This document shows, piece by piece, positions 22,061 through 32,480 of a DNA stretch of 64,000 nucleotides. The position numbers and the translations under genes were made by a program. This stretch comes from Mytilus californianus. Lineage: Eukaryota > Mollusca > Bivalvia > Mytilida > Mytilidae. Location of the stretch: assembly GCF_021869535.1 (NCBI RefSeq), contig NW_026262734.1, positions 90,773,285 through 90,837,284 of the forward strand. The letters are read 5' to 3'. A model generated the notes under the pieces. That model had not been told where the DNA came from. It saw only the letters and a list, made by a program, of their open reading frames with translations, and searched no databases. Each line of letters opens with the position of its first letter. The first letter of the stretch is position 1.

Positions 22061-23599
22061 AAGTACAAACCCTGTACTATGTCTAATGAGGTAAGTCACA
22101 TTACATAAAAGTAATATGATTTTGGTTTCGAAAAAGTGGAACATATCCGTTGTCATCTGTGAGACAAATATTCCATAACAATCGACCAATTGGTGATGAG
22201 GTTCGTAAATTTGTAAAGGGATAATATCAACTTCATCACTTTGAACTCTTGGTTCAATAGTTCAATTATCATTTGTGTCATACATTTTTGTTCTCAACCG
22301 ACCCCCAATGCCAATGTCTAGATGTAAGTCAAGTAACGAGGAAGACATAACTGTATTTGTAGTATTCTTTATTTCAAATTAGAAGGAATAGATGCATTCA
22401 ACACAATAACCACACCTTGAATCATTTAGTGAGAAGGCATCATCTATATGGCGGAACGTGATGTCAAAGGATAATTCTGTCTTTTTTTTTAACTTATATA
22501 AAAGATTGGATCAAAATCTAATCGTAGATTTCATTGCACTTGTTCACATAGTATTTACATAGTTACATCTAACATTGAACTGAAACTTAAAAAGTTGAGG
22601 TCATGACAAACGAAATAAAGCATTTTAACAAGACGAACACATATTCGTTCCGTTGGTTGATTTAGTCGAGCGTTTGATGTTGTGAGGTTTCATGGACTTT
22701 TTTTTTAAAATTTGTATTACTTAATTCTTCGCTTGTTTAATTCGACAATGGGGAATTTCAAAATACAAATGACAAGTAAATTTATATACCTAGAATAACA
22801 TGGGTTACTTCTAATGTCTTGAAGTAGTATATCAACGTTTGATCAGAATAATATAAAATATCATGAATCGAATTGAAACAAAAGAAAAAGAAACTACCAA
22901 AAATCATATTACAACCCTGAGCATGTTATCATTATGTGAACATGCACGAGCGCAATGTATTTATCTAGATTTGTAAACTCCTCACGGTAGAACAGAGCGT
23001 ATGTCACCTCTAAAACAAATGGAGGTTGACAATCACGTTTGTCAAAGATTCCAGTTTAAAGTTGTCCATCCGTGTCAATATCGAAGAACATATCAAGATA
23101 AAGAGTAGACCTTCTAGTTTCATTAATATCATCAATATCATGTTCACTGGGATATATGTAAAATCAAAAAAAAAGGAAAGCTTTTACTTTTTGTCTCTCA
23201 GACGGCTCTTTACGAATACAGCTGTTTTTAATTAACAATACTTACAATACATGTAGTGTGAATATGGTACGAACATGAAACAGTATTCCATCTATTTAAT
23301 TAATACTAAATGTTGTTTTTACTAATATGAAGCGCAAGATAAGAGCTGTTTAATTCGACTGTTTTCCTGTTTCCTGGATGAAATGCGTTTGTTGCTGCGA
23401 GAATTTAGTGTCTTCACACAATTTTTTTTTAAAATTATGAACGATCTAGGGCTTATATAACATTAAAACTTGCAGATGTCTCTCTCTGTCTGATATCCCG
23501 GGTTCCTTTAATTTATATAACAGCAATTTTAGTTACATGGAATTGCAATTAAAATGGCAAAATGATCACGTTTCTAATAATATCTAATAGATGTCGGTG
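22061..23599. other. Unrecognised non-coding DNA
   Basis: Nothing supportable found. The open frame 23026-23235 lacks splice context. Confidence 0.4.
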
Positions 23600-23890
23600 G
23601 AAATAAACTCATCATAGATACCAGGATTGAAATTTCATATTTACACCAGACGCCCGTTTCGTCTACAAAAGACTCATCAGTGACGCTCGAATCAAAAAAT
23701 GTTAAAAAGGCCAAATAAAGTACGCAGTTGAAGAGCATTGAGGACCAAAAACTCCTAAAGGTTTTGCCAAATTCAGCTAAGGTAATATATTCCTGAGGTA
23801 AAAAAGCCTTATTATTTCAAAAATTCAAAGTTTTGTTAACAGATAATTTGTAATTATGAACATATCAATGATAATTAAAGTCAACACAGA
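23600..23890 (+). repeat. Dispersed repeat R4, copy 1
   Basis: R4 contains ATAAACTCATCATAGATACC, CGTTTCGTCTAC, AAAGACTCATCAGTGACGCT, GAGCATTGAGGACC and AATATATTCCTGAGGTAA. The same order occurs at 57386-57720 and 61972-62300. This is one of the commonest non-coding mussel repeats, to my recollection. Confidence 0.75.
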
Positions 23891-24376
23891 AGTGCTGACT
23901 ACTGGGCTGGTGATACCCTCGGGGAATTAAAACTCTACCAGCAGTGGCATCGACCAACGTATGTCTGTACCTAAATATTGAATTAAATGATCAGCCGAAA
24001 TCCGAGAAATAGCATATACATGTACTAGATATAAGATCTTACTCCATGAAAAATATGTCCGCTTCTTTGATTGTGAAAAAGGTTTGGTATAGAACTAGAT
24101 GGAGGGGGTGCATAGATCATACATAGTATGTGAAGTGCTGACTACTGGGCTGGTGATACCCTCGGGGAATTAAAACTCCACCAGCAGTGGCATCGACCAA
24201 CGTATGTCTGTACCTAAATATTGAATTAAATGCTCAGCCGAAATCCGAGAAATAGCATATACATGGAGCAGATATAAGATCTTACTCCATGAAAAATCTG
24301 CCCGCTTCTTTGATTGTGAAAAAGGTTTGGTATAGAACTAGATGGAGGGGGTGCATAGATCATACATAAAAAGACA
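23891..24376 (+). repeat. 243-bp tandem duplication containing the R4 hairpin end
   Basis: Unit 1 (23891-24133) and unit 2 (24134 to about 24370) are nearly identical. Each begins AGTGCTGACTACTGGGCTGG and contains GCTGGTG paired with (C/T)ACCAGC around CCCTCGGGG, a potential hairpin at 23906-23943 and its counterpart 243 nt later. The duplication ends about 130 bp before the first exon of the protease-like gene. Confidence 0.85.
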
Positions 24377-24490
24377 ATTATATTTTGGTTATTCAATTAA
24401 AATATGACTACACTGAGGTATCATATTCAGGATTAGTATTATGTTTGTGTATACTGCATATAACATGCTCTGTAAAACATATATGGTAAT

Positions 24491-25630
24491 ATGTCTTTTC
24501 AGAATGCAAATAAGAAATGGCACAGTGGTGTGAAACACAGTTAGATTTTCATGATAAAGTCAAGGACAAATTTCTAAAATGTGTAGAACAACAAAACTCA
24601 TGTTTATGTCAATACTTTTTCAACACAGTGCTTCTCAAACATACTTCAAATAATGCTATCGAAACTCATATCTTAGTAAATGCACTGTATTCATCTATTA
24701 AAAATGATGACGTAGAAACAGCTTAATTCATTGGATGGCAAATTGCCAGAAACTTTCTTCAATCCTATAATGTGCATGTGTATGATATTTGGCTAGCGTC
24801 TTTATGCAGTTGCGCAAGGTCACTAGAGAAACAATTCTCTTGGTTTTGTTCCACGAATGTCACTATTAATATCATGGTACCTCGTGCCATCATAGAGATT
24901 GTAAACAATTTTGCTGGTTTACCAATCAAACAGATTGTATACCACCGTGAAGCATTTAAAGAAGCACAGGCTATTTCTGAGGAACGAACTAAATATGTTA
25001 AATTGTTTGAAAGTAATCTAAACTTTCACGTTCCAGGTCCATTGGCAGAAGACCTTTTCAACAACCATAGACGACTTACTCTTGTTTGTCCATCTAAAAT
25101 CAAATCCTTATATTTTCAACACTTGCCAACGTTTCGTAACTGTTCTTGTATTCAACTTTATTGCCATGTAAAGGGTGCAATACCAATTGGCGAAAGGCAT
25201 TTCCCTTGTGAATTATTGGGAATCCCAACTGATGTCATTGAAGGATTTCCAAGGTTCGCCTCAAAACATTTACGAATAGGTGATTCTGTTACAAATACAA
25301 AGGTAAAAGGTACATTAGGAGGTTTTTGCCTTTTCTATGGAAGAGAAGCGTTTCTTACGTGTGCTCATACAATGATGGACTGGGATACCTTGCTTTCAAC
25401 AGGCAATAAACATCACAAACAGACTGAAAGTATTTATTTCCACACAGGTGAACAAATATTGGATGAGACTTTGCTTTGTGGGAAAGTTGTAAATCACAGT
25501 TTTACTCATCACAACCCACGAGAAATAAGTACGGATGTAGTCCTTATAGAAATTGGCAATGGTATTTCAGTTTCTGTGGACGACTATGCAAATACAAAAG
25601 GAAAAAGACAACTCCATTATACCGATTTGG
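24491..25630 (+). pseudogene. Protease-like gene, exon 1 (His and Asp part), broken by an in-frame stop
   Basis: An acceptor-like tract (ATGTCTTTTCAG, 24491-24502) precedes an ATG at 24517 in a good context (GAAATGG); a TAA at 24511-24513 marks the frame start. The frame runs to 25630 with a single TAA at 24724-24726 (codon 70). Residues 1 to about 250 are unrecognised and probably helical. From about residue 250, GTLGGFCLFYGREAFLTCAH holds the catalytic-type His (284) and STDVVLIEI the Asp (340), both typical of trypsin-fold proteases. A strong donor (TTGG/GTAAGA) follows 25630, leaving one base of a split Gly codon that is completed exactly by exon 2 at 49417. The frame past the donor to 25686 is intron read-through. 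The TAA could come from one substitution, and no small intron removes it. Confidence 0.75.
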
Positions 25631-25765
25631 GTAAGATTAAAGATGATTTAACTGGATTCAATGCGATGTATTTAACAATAAGATGAGTAATAAATGCTTG
25701 GACTTGTCGAACATCAAACTAAAACCGGTACACAGAGTATTTCAATTAGGAAATAATTCCTTTAT

Positions 25766-25898
25766 GTCATACTCTATGCTCATTTTAACATGGGTAGGCA
25801 TTGTATTTGTCGATATTTTACACTGCGCGTTAGCGAGGTCTAAAATATGGCCAAATAAAGTGCCTACCCATGTATACCCAATGGGCATAGAGCATGAC
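25766..25898. repeat. Foldback element C
   Basis: A 133-bp imperfect palindrome: left ACATGGGTAGGCATTGTATTT, right inverse of ACATGGGTAGGCACTTTATT. The central part has GCGCGTTAGCGAGGTC. It lies just inside the intron. The open frame 25683-25922 is a by-product. Confidence 0.75.
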
Positions 25899-26785
25899 AC
25901 GAAGGAATTTTTTCGATTCTAATAGGACAAATACAGCACTTTTATAGGTCGAAGCGTACAGAAATCCCGTTAACTTTGGGGTAAATCTAATCTTCCAGTT
26001 GTTTCATTCAAGCGCCAATGATGAAATGCATGTAGATTAACGTTGAGTCTGGCGAATAAATTATAATCTTTGTATCTTTATTGAGTTTTCATTCCAAGAT
26101 TTTGATAGAGTAGTTGTTGACCAATCTTTGAATCCATGCTATTTTTTTTTTTACCTGGCATCTGTCTGTTTCTCTTTTGTCTTTGACTTTGACGTTGTGA
26201 AAGAGAAGCGTGACATTAATGTTTCCGTAACTTCACACTCCCCGAAAAGCCTTATGTGATGCGGTTTCTCGAGGAAAAACTTAATTTTTCCACACAATAC
26301 TAAGTAAGTTCTTTGAAAATTAAGTTAGTTTTATTATATGGTACTCTGCTCTCCAAATCATCATAAATGCTTAATGTCAGTCACTTCTTGAAAAATGAAG
26401 CATGTCCAATATCCCTGCAATCGATGTTAACGCACTACTTTTGAGTACCTCACTTGGAGTTGCATCAGACCATGTTAAAGTATTTAAAATTTTAGGATGT
26501 CTAAAAGTGCATTTAAACTGGATAATAATGCAAAAATGTAAAAATTAAAAAAAATTACTTAAAGATAATTAAAAATTGTTACCACTGGAAATCTGATCTT
26601 TTCAACAAACTTGAACCCACTATAAAATATGTGAACATCATTGCTTTCATATAATATAAAACGCAATGTAGTGCTGCTTTTAAAAACTTGTCCTTCCACA
26701 TAATTCTGTATAATATAAAGAATATTTTTATTTGAATGTATTTCAGTTAAATCCCATTTTCAATGAGAAATGCACATTTGGTACT
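25899..26785. other. Unrecognised intronic DNA
   Basis: Nothing supportable found. Confidence 0.4.
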
Positions 26786-26950
26786 GTGATGCCTAAAGCA
26801 CTTCCTTAGTACAGTGGGTCCTATTTGGCACCACAAATATCAGATATCAACAATAGCTTGGTTACGACAAAAAGACGTCTGCAGAACTCAAACTTTCTTG
26901 ATAGAGAAAACAACATAAACACTAGTTTACAATCCCTAATTATAACCGTT
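26786..26950 (+). repeat. Dispersed repeat R5, copy 1
   Basis: Shares with 45914-46088: GTGATGC-TAAAGCA, ATTTGGCACCACAAAT, CTACGACAAAAA-like text, CGTCTGCAGAACTCAAACTT and CTAGT-TACAATCCC. Both copies have the same orientation. Type unknown. Confidence 0.7.
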
Positions 26951-27026
26951 TTACTATTCCCCTTTTTCTGTATAATTTGTTATAGTCAGTTCTACATAGG
27001 AATGTCTCTAATGTTTGCACTAATGT

Positions 27027-27380
27027 TTATTGTCCATCTTTGAAACGCAACGGTTGGTTTATTTTTCGTCCATATCGTGTGGTTTTAGATGGGTGTCCTT
27101 CTTCAGTGATCTGATGATTCTCATTTGAGTCAGAAGTCTGTGTCCTGGTCTCACTGGAATCTGACCTGTTATCCGTTTTTGTTGTAATCGTTGTATTTAA
27201 GGCATCAGTGAGATACTCTGTTTTCTTGGTTACGTTGACAGCATTCATAATACCACTTGAGACTGGACTCCTGTGTTCCCAAATCAAGTGATATAATCCC
27301 CTTCTGTTCTGATTCGACATATTGCATTGTTGAATCCTGTTGAATGTTTTTGGTTATGTCGACTAATAAATCCAAATCGT
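27027..27380 (-). pseudogene. Possible LTR-retrotransposon Pol C-terminal tail
   Basis: The minus-strand frame ends in TTRYGRKINQPLRFKDGQ then stop. R-x-GR-x-x-x-x-P-x-R-F/Y is the usual tail of Gypsy/Pao-type Pol proteins after the integrase. Upstream text is Thr/Ser-rich and appears frameshifted. No integrase core is present, so only a tail fragment remains, if the assignment is right. Confidence 0.35.
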
Positions 27381-27405
27381 GTACAGTCTGAGCAAATGAA
27401 ATACA

Positions 27406-27616
27406 TGTGGAGCAGGATCTGCTTACCCTTCCGGAGCACCTGAGATCACCCCCAGTTTTTGGTGGGGTTCGTGTTGCTTAGTCTTTAGTTTTCTCTGTTG
27501 TGTCATCTGTACTATTATTTGTCTGTTTGTCTTTTTATTTTTGGCCATGACGTTGTCAGTTTGTTTTCGATCTATGAGTTTGACTGTCCCTCTGGTATCT
27601 TTCGTCCCTCTTTTGT
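27406..27616 (+). repeat. R1 family copy
   Basis: The longest R1 copy: GAGCAGGATCTGCTTACCCT, CCGGAGCACCTGAGATCACC, GGTGGGGTTCGTGTTG, a T-rich part with GTCTGTTTGTCTTTTT, and the common end GAGTTTGACTGTCCCTCTGG. Non-coding. Confidence 0.75.
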
Positions 27617-27757
27617 AGTAATTTGATCTTCCAATCCTGAATTCTCTTTCCTTGACCTATCAGATTCGTCGTCGGTAAACGCATTATACTTATCTGAGAT
27701 TACAGCTACTAATTCCTATGATTGCTTATCGTTCTTATTCACAGTCCCACCCGACTC

Positions 27758-27935
27758 CTGGACTGGGTTGCTCAAAACTATGGCTAAATTTAGCCGTTGG
27801 TTAGCTTATCCAATGGATAATTATCTTATCCAGTGGCCTACTATCAGTTGGCTATTTTTCCATTGCTCAAAAGCAAAATTGAAGTATGGTTAGTAAGCCA
27901 CTGGTTTAGGTAACTTAACCAGTGGTTAACAGCTT
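27758..27935 (+). repeat. GTTGCTCAAAACT repeat, left (outer inverted pair)
   Basis: The sequence starts GGGTTGCTCAAAACTATGG and contains repeated TTATCCA-TGG-like and AACCAGTGGTTAA motifs. The reverse complement is at 37520-37690. Likely a short non-autonomous element with internal subrepeats. Confidence 0.65.
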
Positions 27936-28308
27936 CTTTCTACTCATCCCAAGATACAAGAGGAGATTTTATTTAATGTAAACATATACTGAATACATTA
28001 TAAAGTGTATTATGGCTACATGTACTGTAGAAAACTTAATCTTGTACCTTTGATCGTAACCGGTAACGTAATCTTACAAAGAAAAAAGAGTGCTCTCTAA
28101 TACGACCGCGTTTATGTCTAAAAAAAGAATCTTTCTTTACCCGGAAGAACATTATCGTCACAAATTTAATATATTCAGCTCAGCATTAAATCATACCTTG
28201 ATCATCAGTCATTTTTTGGTATGGTGAATAGATTTAAATTTTTTACTTTTTTTTACTTTTTATTTTCGGGGAGGAGGACTGTGTATTCTTTAATTATTTT
28301 TGTTTGTT

Positions 28309-28356
28309 GGGGGGAGGGGGGGGGGGGGGGTTGGTTTTTTTAGGTTTTTTTTTTTT
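28309..28356 (+). repeat. G tract and adjoining T-runs
   Basis: About 22 nt of almost pure G (28309-28330) followed by T-rich runs. A second instance of the T/G homopolymer pattern in this window. Confidence 0.8.
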
Positions 28357-29261
28357 GGGACAAAAAAGTGGGACTACCGGCAAAACAATGTTAATTCATA
28401 GTGGGACATGATACTGGCACACATAAATGTATTTTATTTGTGGTTATGTTCCGGACCATATAAGTATTGGGATCATAAAGGCATATATTCGTTTGGTTAT
28501 TAACGATCTGAATATATGAGAATTTATACCAAATAGATATTTTTGAAATAAATTCTAATTTTGTTCTCAGGAACACACTACTCGTTTTTTTTTTATATTT
28601 AACGTATCATGGTATAAATCTTAGTTCAACTGTCGTTAATAGGTGAAAGTATTTGGGGATTGGCTTTTATTTTTACCTGGTACCCCCAGTGTTCAGATAA
28701 GCTTGAACGAAAAATAGTCTCTAATGTTTATTTATTTTTGCTCCTAAAAAAAGAGGGACAGCATGTAGTAACTGCGGTTACATAAAAGATCGTATGAATA
28801 TGAACAATAGTACATTTAATAACCTAAAACTAACTTGATTTGACTTAATATTGAATTTACCGAAAATAAATTTTAGCAAAATCAAAGGGGATAAAAGGAG
28901 TACCGGTATTCAATTCACCAAGTGCATGTTATTAAAACAACTAACTTTTTGTTTATCTGTTCATTTAGATTTTTTAAAAGTTATTTTCAAAAGCCGACAT
29001 ATTTTTTGTGATGCGTAAGTAAAAAGTCCATAAAGAAATTTGTAAAATGCTTTTGATATAATTTTAAGTAGTTTTAAAAATTGCCTTAAATTCATTTTGT
29101 CTTGTAATCATGTAATAATGATTACCATATGATGGAGTAAGTCAATTTTTTTTTTAACGGCTTATTTCTTACCTCATTCAATTTACAGCAAAAGAATCTT
29201 TTCAGCGTCCATCGTATTATTTACCTGGACCATACGCATATGGTCATGACCATACAGCACC
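28357..29261. other. Unrecognised intronic DNA
   Basis: Nothing supportable found. Confidence 0.4.
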
Positions 29262-29515
29262 GACTCCGTGGTCTCGTGGCAGCATGTTCACCTCGACTGC
29301 GAGAGGTCGTAGGTTGGAACCCTGCCCGGGTCAAACCAAAGACTTTGAAATTTAAAAATTGCGTCTCCGCTAGACACGCGGCATTAAGAAGTGCAAAAAC
29401 TGGCCGACTCAGAGTCAGAAAAATGTATTCAGGTAAGGTGATATGTCTTTCCTCGGACTGTTACCTTGTGAAATAGCACGTTAAAAATTCGACACTGTGT
29501 GTCAGTATAGTACAA
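29262..29515 (+). repeat. tRNA-derived SINE, second family
   Basis: The Pol III head has box A TGGTCTCGTGG (29269-29279) and box B GGTTGGAACCC (29312-29322). The conserved-looking body contains CTCCGCTAGACACGCGGCAT, CTCAGAGTCAG, GGTGATATGTCTT and GCACGTTAAAAATTCGAC. It resembles bivalve SINEs with a conserved central domain (MetaSINE-like, from memory). The open frame 29240-29476 is inside it and is not a gene. Confidence 0.7.
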
Positions 29516-29924
29516 AGCAGGGTTAATTTTCATATTCCATTAACATGTTTTCCTCCTGAATATGCAAATTAATTTGCCGCTTGACATTAAGCAGACATCC
29601 ATCCATCATCATTATCATGACTATGCGTGTATGCTGGGTCTGTATTTGATATTGTTTAAGAATGACGAAATCAATAAAAAAAAAACTGACAAATATACAT
29701 AAGGACTTCAACATCCATTGAACCCAATTCAACAAAATAAATTTATTAATTGTTTGCATTGTAATTATACGTACTATGAGCTTGTAAAAAATTATAAAAT
29801 ATCTAGCTGTGGACGCTATCCAGGAAGTAAAAAGGGTGACCTACCGACAAGACAACGTAATTCATAGTGGGACATGCTGCGTTAACCTTAAACTTAGCTC
29901 TTTAAGGGGGCCTTCCAATCTCCT

Positions 29925-30500
29925 AAATAAGATATGATGAGATTCAGCATATCAAAGAATCCATTATATTCATTATTTGTTGAAATGAACAAAGTGTAAT
30001 TTAAGACCTTTTGACCTTAATGTGGACCAATTTTGAAACCAGCCCAACATCAAAAATCTAAATATACGTTTAGATTCAGCATATCAAAGAACCCCAAATA
30101 TTCAATTTAATTTTGTACACTTTGGACCTAAATGTTGACACTTTGGACCCAAATGTTGACCAATTTGAAAACAGTTCAAAACTTTAAAATCCACGATTAA
30201 ATTCGGTATATCATATAACTCCAGTCATTCAATTTTTTATGAAATCATAATAGTTTAATTTTAGATCCTATGGACCTCAATGTAGACCAATTTAAAAACG
30301 GAGCCCAAAATTCAAAATCTAAATACACGGAAAGATTTGGCATATTATAGAACCCAAGTATTTCAATTTTTGATGAAATCAAATAAAGTTTAATTTGGTA
30401 TCCTTTGGTCCTCAATGTGGACCGATTGAAAAATGGGACCAAAAATCCCAAATTTAAATACACGGTTAGATTCAGCATATTAAAGAAACGAAAGAATTCA
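29925..30500 (+). repeat. Tandem array of ~120-140-bp units
   Basis: The phrase GATTCAGCATAT-AAAGAA or a variant recurs at about 29940, 30073, 30193, 30332 and 30470, alternating with GACC-AATGT-GACCAATTT and AAAAATCTAAATA-ACG. Four to five diverged units are present. The minus-strand frame 30245-30577 is a by-product. Confidence 0.7.
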
Positions 30501-30599
30501 AGACTTTGAATTAAATTCCGTTGAAATTGGTAAAGATATAAGCAATTTATATAAAGTATTAGTAAGTATTTTCCCATTTTAGTCTCTAATTTTTAACGG

Positions 30600-30760
30600 T
30601 TAGGGCCCTGAATCCCCAAAATGAATCCCGACCTTATTTTTCTTATATGAAACCCTGTGGTACAATTTCATACAGATCCTTAGACTTAAACTCAATTCAT
30701 TGTGTGGAAACCAGAAAATCATTGGGATTTTTTATGCCCATAATTCCTAAAAATAAGTAG
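30600..30760 (+). repeat. Fragment of the CCTGTGGTACAATTTC repeat
   Basis: GAAACCCTGTGGTACAATTT and CTAAAAATAAG-like phrases recur in tandem form at 48190-48500 and in diverged form at 34480-34700. Confidence 0.5.
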
Positions 30761-30766
30761 ATTTTG

Positions 30767-30965
30767 TATGATTGCCAATGAGACAACTATCTACCATGGT
30801 TCAAATGAAATGGATGTAAGCAATTATAGGCAACCGTAGTACGACCTTCAAAAATGAGAAAAACCCATATGCGTGTGGTCGGCTATAAAAGGGCCGACAT
30901 GAAAAATATGAAACAATTCAATTGAGAAAATTAACGACCTAATTTATGCCCTTGGTGACTCCTGC
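30767..30965 (+). repeat. Dispersed mussel repeat R6
   Basis: GATTGCCAATGAGACAACTA, TAGGCAACCGTAGTACGACC and AAGGGCCGACATGAAAAATA are, from memory, part of a very abundant mussel repeat. Diverged pieces occur at 54170-54310 and 62757-62810. Confidence 0.6.
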
Positions 30966-31094
30966 ATATGGACAACAATACTATTTGTTCTTATAAATCA
31001 GCAACAAGGAAGGACTTAACGTATTTTTTATAATGGATGTGATGCTGCTTATGGTGCATGGTAAATAAACACTAGACATAATGGTTATATGACT

Positions 31095-31240
31095 ACATAT
31101 AGTATTAACTCAATTTTATTCATGTTTTGAGTTGTTTTTTCTGTGTATTGTCTATATTGCAATTGTAAAGTATAAAAAACAATGTACATACTGGGTCCTT
31201 TATTGGAAATTAAATTTATCTTATCTTATCTTATAACAAA
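31095..31240 (+). repeat. LINE 3' end with (TTATC) tail
   Basis: A short 3'-UTR-like stretch ends with AAATTTATC followed by repeated TTATC units (31212-31233). A short pentanucleotide tail in place of poly-A is typical of L2/CR1-type non-LTR elements. No coding part remains. Confidence 0.5.
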
Positions 31241-31262
31241 ACCTATAGACGGTTTGAACCAT

Positions 31263-31520
31263 AATTCCCCAAATCAATCACCAGACTCAAGCTGGCAGCC
31301 ACTTTTAATGATATGTCTAAAAACCAAAAAAACTATATAAGACTCAAACGTTTCAAAAATCTCAAAATCTTAGTTAAATATAATTTAACAGCGGAATTCG
31401 ATAATTTCACGGCTTGTGGTGATTCTCAAAAAATTTCAGTCCGTTTAAAGTACCAATAATGATAGCAACCACTTTATTCGGTGGACACTGTTTGTTTAAT
31501 AAAAAAAAATGTACAATTCA
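31263..31520 (+). repeat. Left arm of the inner inverted repeat
   Basis: The reverse complement of 34170-34455. Shared phrases include AAGCTGGCAGCCACTTTTA, AGACTCAAACGTTTC, TCGATAATTTCAC and the inverse of TTTAAACGGACTG. The arms are about 260-285 bp and flank 2.6 kb. Confidence 0.75.
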
Positions 31521-31995
31521 AAATCGTTTTTTTCGTTCTTTTTTTTGTTTTTTTTTTTTTTTATTCCTTATGATTAAGAGGTACAGAAACAATGTAGGAA
31601 TAGAAAATAGAAAAAATGAAAGAACAACTAACATTGTTAATAATGGATTTAAGTAAGATATGAGAAATCGTGATATATATATAATGAACATGAACTGAAT
31701 AAAAAAGATGCAATGTACGAGAAAAAAAATACATACAAGCTTACCATTCACTCGCCATCCTCAAATATTCAGTATTTCAACTGAAACAATTTTCAATATC
31801 AATTTCTGTATATATGAAATGAAAACATGTCGATATACATGTAATGTAAATCTTTTTTTGAATGTGAACAAGTATTTTCTATAAAAATCCTATGTGGACT
31901 ATTTTGTACGGCATGCGACATTACTAATTTATTAATCTAAAACTGAAATTTCCTTATCAAATGTGCCAGTGCAAATAATTGACACACAACTAAAA
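31521..31995. other. Unrecognised DNA between repeats
   Basis: T-rich run at 31538-31562 and AT-rich DNA. The frames on both strands at 31459-31751 result from the poly-T tract. Confidence 0.4.
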
Positions 31996-32480
31996 CTGTG
32001 GTGGCCAGACGGCCCGGATCCAAGAAAAATATTTAAGTGGCGAAAAGCCTGGGTCAATACCTTTGAAATGTGCTAGGTCTGGTTCGGAAATTTGCCGTAG
32101 GGATATACCGAGGAGTACCGGATGTGTGGTTTGTATGGAAAATACGTTATGGGGCAACTTTGAACCCCTGTGGTGGCCAGACGGGCCCGAATCCCAGAAA
32201 AATATTTAAGTGGCGAATAGCCTAGGTCAATACCTTTGAAATGAGCTAGGTCTGGTTCGGAACTTTGCCGTAGGGATATACCGAGGAGTACCGGATGTGT
32301 GGTTTGTATGGAAAATACGTTATGGGACAACTTATAACTCCTGTGGTGGCCAGACGGGCCTGGATCCCAGATAAATATTTTAGTGGCGAATAGTCTGGGT
32401 TTTTACCTTAGAAATGAGCTAGGTCTTGATCGGAACTTTGCTGTAGGGATATGCCGAGGAGTACCGAATTTTTAGTCATG
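31996..32480 (+). repeat. Tandem array of 172-173-bp units
   Basis: CTGTGGTGGCCAGACGG starts units at 31996, 32169 and 32341. The first two are nearly identical through GTACCGGATGTGTGGTTTG; the third breaks off at GGAGTACCGAATTT. The minus-strand frame 32073-32330 is a by-product. Confidence 0.85.

Noticed and set aside
23906..23945. Hammerhead ribozyme in repeat R4
   Set aside because: The CTGGTGA...GGGGAA text lacks the conserved core Ala position and the GAAA; a simple hairpin explains it better.
24724..24726. Recoding or a small intron rescuing the exon 1 stop
   Set aside because: The codon is TAA, so not selenocysteine, and no GT/AG pair at workable distance removes it in frame.
25683..25922. 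Short membrane protein downstream of exon 1
   Set aside because: The frame lies across foldback C within the intron and has no homology I recognise.
32073..32330. Minus-strand gene of 85 residues
   Set aside because: It spans the junction of two 173-bp tandem units and its sequence repeats with them.
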